A DNA stretch of 6,362 nucleotides from Caldora sp. SIO3E6. GTDB lineage: Bacteria > Cyanobacteriota > Cyanobacteriia > Cyanobacteriales > Coleofasciculaceae. The translations under genes and the position numbers were made by a program. Under the pieces are notes generated by a model. It worked only from the letters and a program-made list of their open reading frames with translations. It did not search any database and had not been told where the DNA came from. This document shows positions 5,701 to 6,362 of the stretch, one piece after another (the first letter of the stretch is position 1; every line of letters begins with the position of its first letter). The stretch covers positions 1-6,362 of the forward strand of contig JAAHHL010000424.1 in NCBI GenBank assembly GCA_010672185.1, given 5' to 3'.

Positions 5701-6213
5701 CTATCCATTAGGCAAAAGTAGTCGAAACGGTGATAGAGACTACGATGTAGAAACAAGTTGTGAACCTTCCAACAAATAGTAGAAGGTAGAAAGCCCTCGC
5801 CAGAGGGTTTTCAATCCAGGTTCTCCATCTCCACTACGAGCCAAAAATCCACCCAAGCTTGCAATCCAAATCAAAGCTTGACGGAGAGTAGGAGGTTTTT
5901 TTGAGCGGTTTTTGGGTTGAAATTTACGTCGCAAGAGCTTCCATTCTTGTGGAGAGAAAACCACTTGGCAAGAAGCATCTGGATTAAGTCGAGCCTGATA
6001 AGTCAACCACATTAATCGCCAAGCAATAATGTTATAAGTAGCTAATGCTTTTTCTAAGCGCTCTCTGGCTTGAAGTTGTAGTTTTTCCACACCACAGCCA
6101 CTTTTTAGGGTAAAGTGAAAACGTTCGATGAGCCATCGATAGCTATACCACTGCACACATTGCCAAGCTTGTTGAAAGTCGTCAATGGGTAAAGTGGTGA
6201 GTAACAACCAACG
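5701..6213 (-). mobile_element. IS4-family insertion sequence, 3' portion only
   Basis: The span runs from the break in the inverted-repeat element to the junction with the molybdopterin oxidoreductase fragment. Its transposase reads right to left, so 5701 is the transposase-distal end, beginning CTATCCATTAGGC, the likely terminal inverted repeat. The other end and any target duplication are lost at the junction, so the terminal repeat cannot be confirmed. Confidence 0.65.
5740..6213 (-). CDS. IS4-family (Tn5-like) transposase, C-terminal fragment
   Basis: This is the C-terminal part of a DDE transposase for cut-and-paste movement of its IS. Numbered from the TTG at 6207, the IS4 signature Y-(2)-R-(3)-E-(6)-K is exact: Y21, R24, E28 and K35 in YSYRWLIERFHFTLK, where E28 is the third catalytic acid. 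It is followed by GCGVEKLQLQARERLEKALATYNIIAWRLMWLTYQAR, matching the Tn5-type C-terminal dimerisation region, and a family-like tail to the TAG at 5742-5740. Transposase-like sequence continues upstream for one or two codons (RW before LLLTTLPID), then ends at the junction near 6213. The upstream residues SCSSSS come from antisense of another gene. The DNA-binding N-terminus and both catalytic Asp residues are absent, so no active enzyme can be made from this piece. The TTG is not a natural start. Confidence 0.9.
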   Translation of the reverse strand, partial: RWLLLTTLPIDDFQQAWQCVQWYSYRWLIERFHFTLKSGCGVEKLQLQARERLEKALATYNIIAWRLMWLTYQARLNPDASCQVVFSPQEWKLLRRKFQPKNRSKKPPTLRQALIWIASLGGFLARSGDGEPGLKTLWRGLSTFYYLLEGSQLVSTS

Positions 6214-6218
6214 GTAAC
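6208..6218. other. Illegitimate junction between cyanobacterial IS and foreign coding DNA
   Basis: Transposase-like minus-strand coding reaches at least 6208-6213, and oxidoreductase-like plus-strand coding begins by 6216-6218. Both genes are cut internally at the same point, and no terminal inverted repeat or target duplication is visible. This is what an assembly or library chimera looks like; a real rearrangement is possible but less likely. Confidence 0.65.
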
Positions 6219-6362
6219 TCGACGATGAACACCTCCGGCGTCATAAAGATGCTGACGGATAAAGACCCTGATACAGGCGAATACGTCATTCCAAAGCTGA
6301 TCTACTCGGATGCTTATTCGTCCGAGATGGTGGCTTATGCCGACCTGGTTCTGCCCGACACC
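6213..6362 (+). CDS. Molybdopterin oxidoreductase (DMSO reductase family), internal fragment
   Basis: An internal piece of a large Mo-bis-MGD enzyme, open at both ends. From 6216 it reads NSTMNTSGVIKML (ATG at 6225-6227, surely internal), then TDKDPDTGEYVIPKLIYSDAYSSEMVAYADLVLPDT to the window edge. The ending YADLVLPDT is the characteristic stretch of molybdopterin oxidoreductases that normally continues with T-x-x-E; the family uses it near the cofactor-binding half. The wording resembles sulfite dehydrogenase SoeA-like or polysulfide reductase PsrA-like subunits of alphaproteobacteria, which is recollection, not a search. By my count 31 of 46 codons after the ATG end in G or C and the piece is 51% GC, unlike the A/T-ending codons to the left. 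It starts exactly where the transposase stops, in the opposite direction, without start, promoter or ribosome binding site. Confidence 0.8.

Noticed and set aside
3060..6207. A new multi-gene defence or biosynthetic system
   Set aside because: The genes present are a porin, a gene relic and a transposase piece; nothing supports a joint new function.

Overview
The window looks like cyanobacterial DNA, probably from a filamentous, repeat-rich genome. The evidence is one HIP1 octamer (GCGATCGC at 189-196), an SLH-OprB porin of the type found in cyanobacterial outer membranes, heptamer tandem repeats (GGCAGAA), G/C-run inverted repeats and insertion-sequence debris. The last ~150 bases do not fit this picture. 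They encode part of a proteobacterial-looking molybdopterin oxidoreductase with different codon use, fused directly to a truncated transposase.

Layout, left to right. (1) 1-1683, minus strand: most of a MscS-family mechanosensitive channel with a signal peptide and several membrane segments. It reads through all 561 codons to the left edge without a stop. (2) 1684-1914: a divergent intergenic region with a heptamer repeat, a perfect 10-bp palindrome and a candidate -10 box. (3) 1915-2469, plus strand: a complete TetR-type regulator. (4) 2470-3059: about 600 bp without a gene. It holds TGTCA direct repeats, a cluster of three hairpins (2720-2829), a 127-bp MITE-like element (2850-2976) and one more hairpin. 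(5) 3060-3350, plus: the C-terminal remnant of a DUF1111 di-haem (thiol) oxidoreductase, lacking its CxxCH haem sites. (6) 3351-3594: a control region with a strong Fur-box match, followed by a good Shine-Dalgarno. (7) 3595-5400, plus: a complete 601-residue SLH-OprB porin, the family annotated in cyanobacteria as iron uptake porin. (8) 5401-5700: seven copies of a 21-bp tandem repeat, then a G/C-rich inverted-repeat element. (9) 5701-~6213, minus: the 3' end of an IS4-family insertion sequence that interrupts the second arm of the inverted-repeat element. (10) ~6213-6362, plus: the molybdopterin oxidoreductase fragment.

The most coherent biology is the iron-linked stretch 3060-5400. A Fur-box-controlled outer-membrane porin sits directly after the relic of a DUF1111 gene, a family that in bacteria often accompanies imelysin-type iron-uptake genes. 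This suggests a former iron-acquisition locus whose upstream part was destroyed by element insertion, while the porin kept its own Fur-type control. The MscS and TetR genes are divergent neighbours, and nothing in the sequence ties them functionally to the porin. I found no convincing new multi-gene system. The points most worth checking are the abrupt chimeric junction near 6213, the structured non-coding block 2720-3021, and the layered repeats after the porin.
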